DNA of 7,922 nucleotides, taken from the NCBI GenBank assembly GCA_026984355.1, contig JALSSG010000223.1, positions 1 to 7,922 on the forward strand, in the 5' to 3' direction. The position numbers and the translations under genes were made by a program. This document shows positions 6,243 to 7,922 of this stretch, piece by piece. This DNA comes from Hydrogenothermaceae bacterium (GTDB taxonomy: Bacteria; Aquificota; Aquificia; Aquificales; Hydrogenothermaceae). Position 1 is the stretch's first letter; each line of letters opens with the position of its first letter. The notes under the pieces were generated by a model. That model was not told the DNA's origin. It searched no databases and saw only the letters and a program-made list of their open reading frames with translations.

Positions 6243-7104
6243 CATAAAAGTTGCAAATTCAGCAGGTTTTTGTTTTGGGGTTAAAATTGCAGTAGATATG
6301 GCAAAAGAGGCAGGAGAAAAACTTGGCGGTGCATATACTAATGGACCTATAATACATAATAAGCAGGTAGTCCAATTTTTAGAAAAATTGAATGTAAAAG
6401 AACTAAAAAATCATGAAGATTTAAAAGAAGGTGATACAGTTATCATAAGGTCTCATGGTGTTCCTCCTTCTGTTGAAAGGGAGCTTCAACAAAAAGGTGT
6501 AAACGTATTAGATGCCACCTGTCCTTTTGTGAAAAAAGTTCACGATAAAGTTCGCCAGCTGGTACAAGAAGGTTATTTTGTTGTAATAATCGGAGAAAAA
6601 GGACATCCAGAAGTTATAGGAACATTAGGTCATTTAGAAGAAGCAGGTGGTAAAGGAATAGTAGTAGAAAATATGGAAGAACTGATAAGAAATCTTCCAA
6701 GAAGGAATAAAATAGGAGTAGTAGCACAGACCACACAAAGTGAAGACTTTTTTAGAGAAGCTGTAGGGTATATAGCTGAGAATGCTGAAGAAGTCAAAAT
6801 ATTTAATACTATCTGTGATGCTACTTCAATAAGGCAAGAAGAAGTTAAAGCCCTTGCTCCAGAAGTTGATATAATGATAATTATAGGTGGTAAACATAGT
6901 GGAAATACTAATAGACTTGCTCAAATTTCAAAAGTACTTAACCCAAATACATATCATATAGAAAAAGCAGATGAATTAAAGCCAGAATGGTTTAGTAATG
7001 TAAAAAATGTAGGTGTAAGTGCAGGAGCATCTACTCCTGATTGGATTATTAATGAGGTAGTAGAAAAAATAAAACAGATAACAAACTCTAACGAGGTTAA
7101 TTAA
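6235..7104 (+). CDS. ispH: 4-hydroxy-3-methylbut-2-enyl diphosphate reductase
   Basis: IspH (LytB) catalyses the last step of the MEP isoprenoid pathway, reducing HMBPP to IPP and DMAPP with an iron-sulfur cluster. At 289 residues it is a compact version. Cluster ligands are Cys13 (AGFCFGV), Cys96 (DATCPFVKKVH) and Cys194 (TICDATSIRQ). Substrate-site residues match the E. coli set: H41 (IIHNKQVV), H74 (RSHGVPP), H124 and E126 (KGHPEVIG), T167 (AQTTQS), S222 and N224 (KHSGNTNRL), and S266 (AGASTPDWI). The start ATG lies inside plsC, giving an 8-nt overlap, with AAGAGG (6221-6226) upstream at 8 nt. rpsA begins 4 nt after its stop, in a different frame. The presence of IspH implies that this organism uses the MEP route. 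Confidence 0.97.
   Translation: MVNIKVANSAGFCFGVKIAVDMAKEAGEKLGGAYTNGPIIHNKQVVQFLEKLNVKELKNHEDLKEGDTVIIRSHGVPPSVERELQQKGVNVLDATCPFVKKVHDKVRQLVQEGYFVVIIGEKGHPEVIGTLGHLEEAGGKGIVVENMEELIRNLPRRNKIGVVAQTTQSEDFFREAVGYIAENAEEVKIFNTICDATSIRQEEVKALAPEVDIMIIIGGKHSGNTNRLAQISKVLNPNTYHIEKADELKPEWFSNVKNVGVSAGASTPDWIINEVVEKIKQITNSNEVN
7093..7097 (+). promoter_or_regulatory. Possible ribosome site GAGGT for rpsA, at long spacing
   Basis: GAGGT overlaps the last codons of ispH and ends 11 nt before the rpsA ATG at 7109. The run between them is only A and T. The spacing is longer than optimal. S1 genes often have weak Shine-Dalgarno sites and rely on AU-rich leaders and S1 itself, which this arrangement would fit; translational coupling to ispH is an alternative. 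Confidence 0.4.
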
Positions 7105-7108
7105 TAAA

Positions 7109-7922
7109 ATGGAAAACTTTGAACAAGAGTTAGAAAAGTATCTTTCTCCACAAACAAATATAGAAAAAGGAAGTATAGTTGAAGGAAAAGTAGTAAAGAT
7201 AAATGGTGATACAGCATTTGTAGATATAGGAATGAAATCAGAAGCTGCACTTCCATTAAATGATGAAGAATTACATGAAGGACAGGAAATAAAAGCAGTA
7301 TTTACAGGCAAAAAAAATAAAGAAGGGTACTTTTTACTTACAAGAAAACCTCTTATCTTTAAAGAAAGGCTTGAAAATCTTAAGCAAGCCTTTGAAAACA
7401 ATCAGAGAGTTTCAGCAGTAATAGAAAAACCTTTAGAAAAAGGTTATATAGTTAATTTAAATGGAATAAAGGCCTTTATGCCCCTATCTGAGAGTAGATT
7501 AGACAAAAGAGAAACGTTGCCAGAAGGTTACAAAACAGAAGTTTATATACTAAGCATAGATGAAAGTAGAAAAACTCCAAATATTGTAGTTTCAAGAAAA
7601 AAAGTTCTTCAAGAAGAATTAGAAAAAGAAAAAGAAAAAATTCTTTCACTGCTTGAAGAAGGAAGAGTAGTAAGAGCAAAAGTTAAGAAAATTACAGATA
7701 AAGGCATTGTTCTTTCTGTGGATAATTTAATAACTGGCTTTTTACCAGCTTCTTTAATTTCATGGAAAAAAGATGTATCTCCGTCTTCTTTTGAAGAAGG
7801 AGAGGAAATAGAGGTAGTAGTTAAAGAAATAGATAAAGATAATAATAAAATTATCTTTAGTAAAAGAGACTTAGAACCAAACCCCTGGGAAAATTTTCCT
7901 CATAATGTTGGAGACATAGTTT
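7109..7922 (+). CDS. rpsA: 30S ribosomal protein S1, N-terminal half (runs off the right edge)
   Basis: S1 is the RNA-binding ribosomal protein that helps unfold and capture mRNA on the 30S subunit. The first 271 residues are visible, and they follow the E. coli S1 layout collinearly. A short acidic N-terminus (1-19) resembles the ribosome-binding arm. S1 domain 1 covers about 20-80 (GSIVEGKVV, GDTAFVDIGMKSEAALP), domain 2 about 98-164 (GYIVNLNGIKAFMPLSE, ending IVVSRKKV), and domain 3 about 185-252 (GRVVRAKVKKITDKGIVLSV, ending IIFSKRDL). The NPW motif (258-260) leads into a fourth domain cut by the window edge. Domains 2 and 3 are joined by a charged helix (about 166-182). Domain 3 lacks the usual YGAFVDL pattern, having DKGIVLSV. 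The start is ATG, 4 nt after the ispH stop. Total domain number and length are unknown here. Confidence 0.93.
   Translation, partial: MENFEQELEKYLSPQTNIEKGSIVEGKVVKINGDTAFVDIGMKSEAALPLNDEELHEGQEIKAVFTGKKNKEGYFLLTRKPLIFKERLENLKQAFENNQRVSAVIEKPLEKGYIVNLNGIKAFMPLSESRLDKRETLPEGYKTEVYILSIDESRKTPNIVVSRKKVLQEELEKEKEKILSLLEEGRVVRAKVKKITDKGIVLSVDNLITGFLPASLISWKKDVSPSSFEEGEEIEVVVKEIDKDNNKIIFSKRDLEPNPWENFPHNVGDIV

Noticed and set aside
6976..7401. 141-codon minus-strand open frame across the ispH-rpsA junction
   Set aside because: It is antisense to two firmly identified genes, has a low-complexity Phe/Ser/Cys/Tyr-rich product and no recognisable domain.
7476..7679. 67-codon minus-strand frame with a Leu/Phe-rich product that looks like a membrane peptide
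   Set aside because: The hydrophobicity comes from the reverse complement of Lys/Glu-rich S1 codons (GAA and AAA read as TTC and TTT); there is no independent support.

Overview
The window is AT-rich (roughly one third G+C by eye) and densely coding. It looks like ordinary chromosome from a bacterium with a compact genome. Gene content, protein style (Lys/Glu/Ile-rich) and the very short gaps fit a thermophilic Aquificota-type organism such as the Hydrogenothermaceae (for example Sulfurihydrogenibium). That placement is inference from recall and was not checked by any search. No mobile element, CRISPR array, tRNA or rRNA was seen.

Left part (1-696, minus strand): gatC, then recA, whose 3' part runs off the left edge. 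Together they look like a two-gene unit transcribed leftward. The 113-bp intergenic region at 697-809 separates them from a rightward block. It carries a perfect palindrome, ATTATATAAT, that can be read as a consensus -10 hexamer on each strand.

Right part (810-7922, plus strand): eight co-directional genes with gaps of 35 nt or less, or overlaps. In order they are mtnA (methylthioribose-1-phosphate isomerase), yvcK/glmR-like (CofD-fold regulator of central and cell-wall metabolism), nadB (L-aspartate oxidase), infC (initiation factor IF3), a COG2231/MagIII-type HhH-GPD DNA glycosylase, plsC (acylglycerol-phosphate acyltransferase), ispH (HMBPP reductase) and rpsA (ribosomal protein S1, cut by the right edge). 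No terminator is apparent between them, so a single operon is likely. It mixes translation (infC, rpsA), NAD and isoprenoid synthesis (nadB, ispH), lipid synthesis (plsC), methionine salvage (mtnA) and DNA repair.

The most interesting point is the start of infC. The reading frame is open from just after a stop at 4416-4418, and it contains no ATG, GTG or TTG before conserved IF3 sequence begins. A strong GGAGGT Shine-Dalgarno site, placed in the last codons of nadB, points to an ATC (AUC) start codon at 4452-4454. E. coli infC is known to use AUU, which lets IF3 repress its own translation, so the same kind of autocontrol is likely here. Two other genes of the operon (mtnA and the glycosylase) start with TTG. 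No undescribed multi-gene system was recognised.
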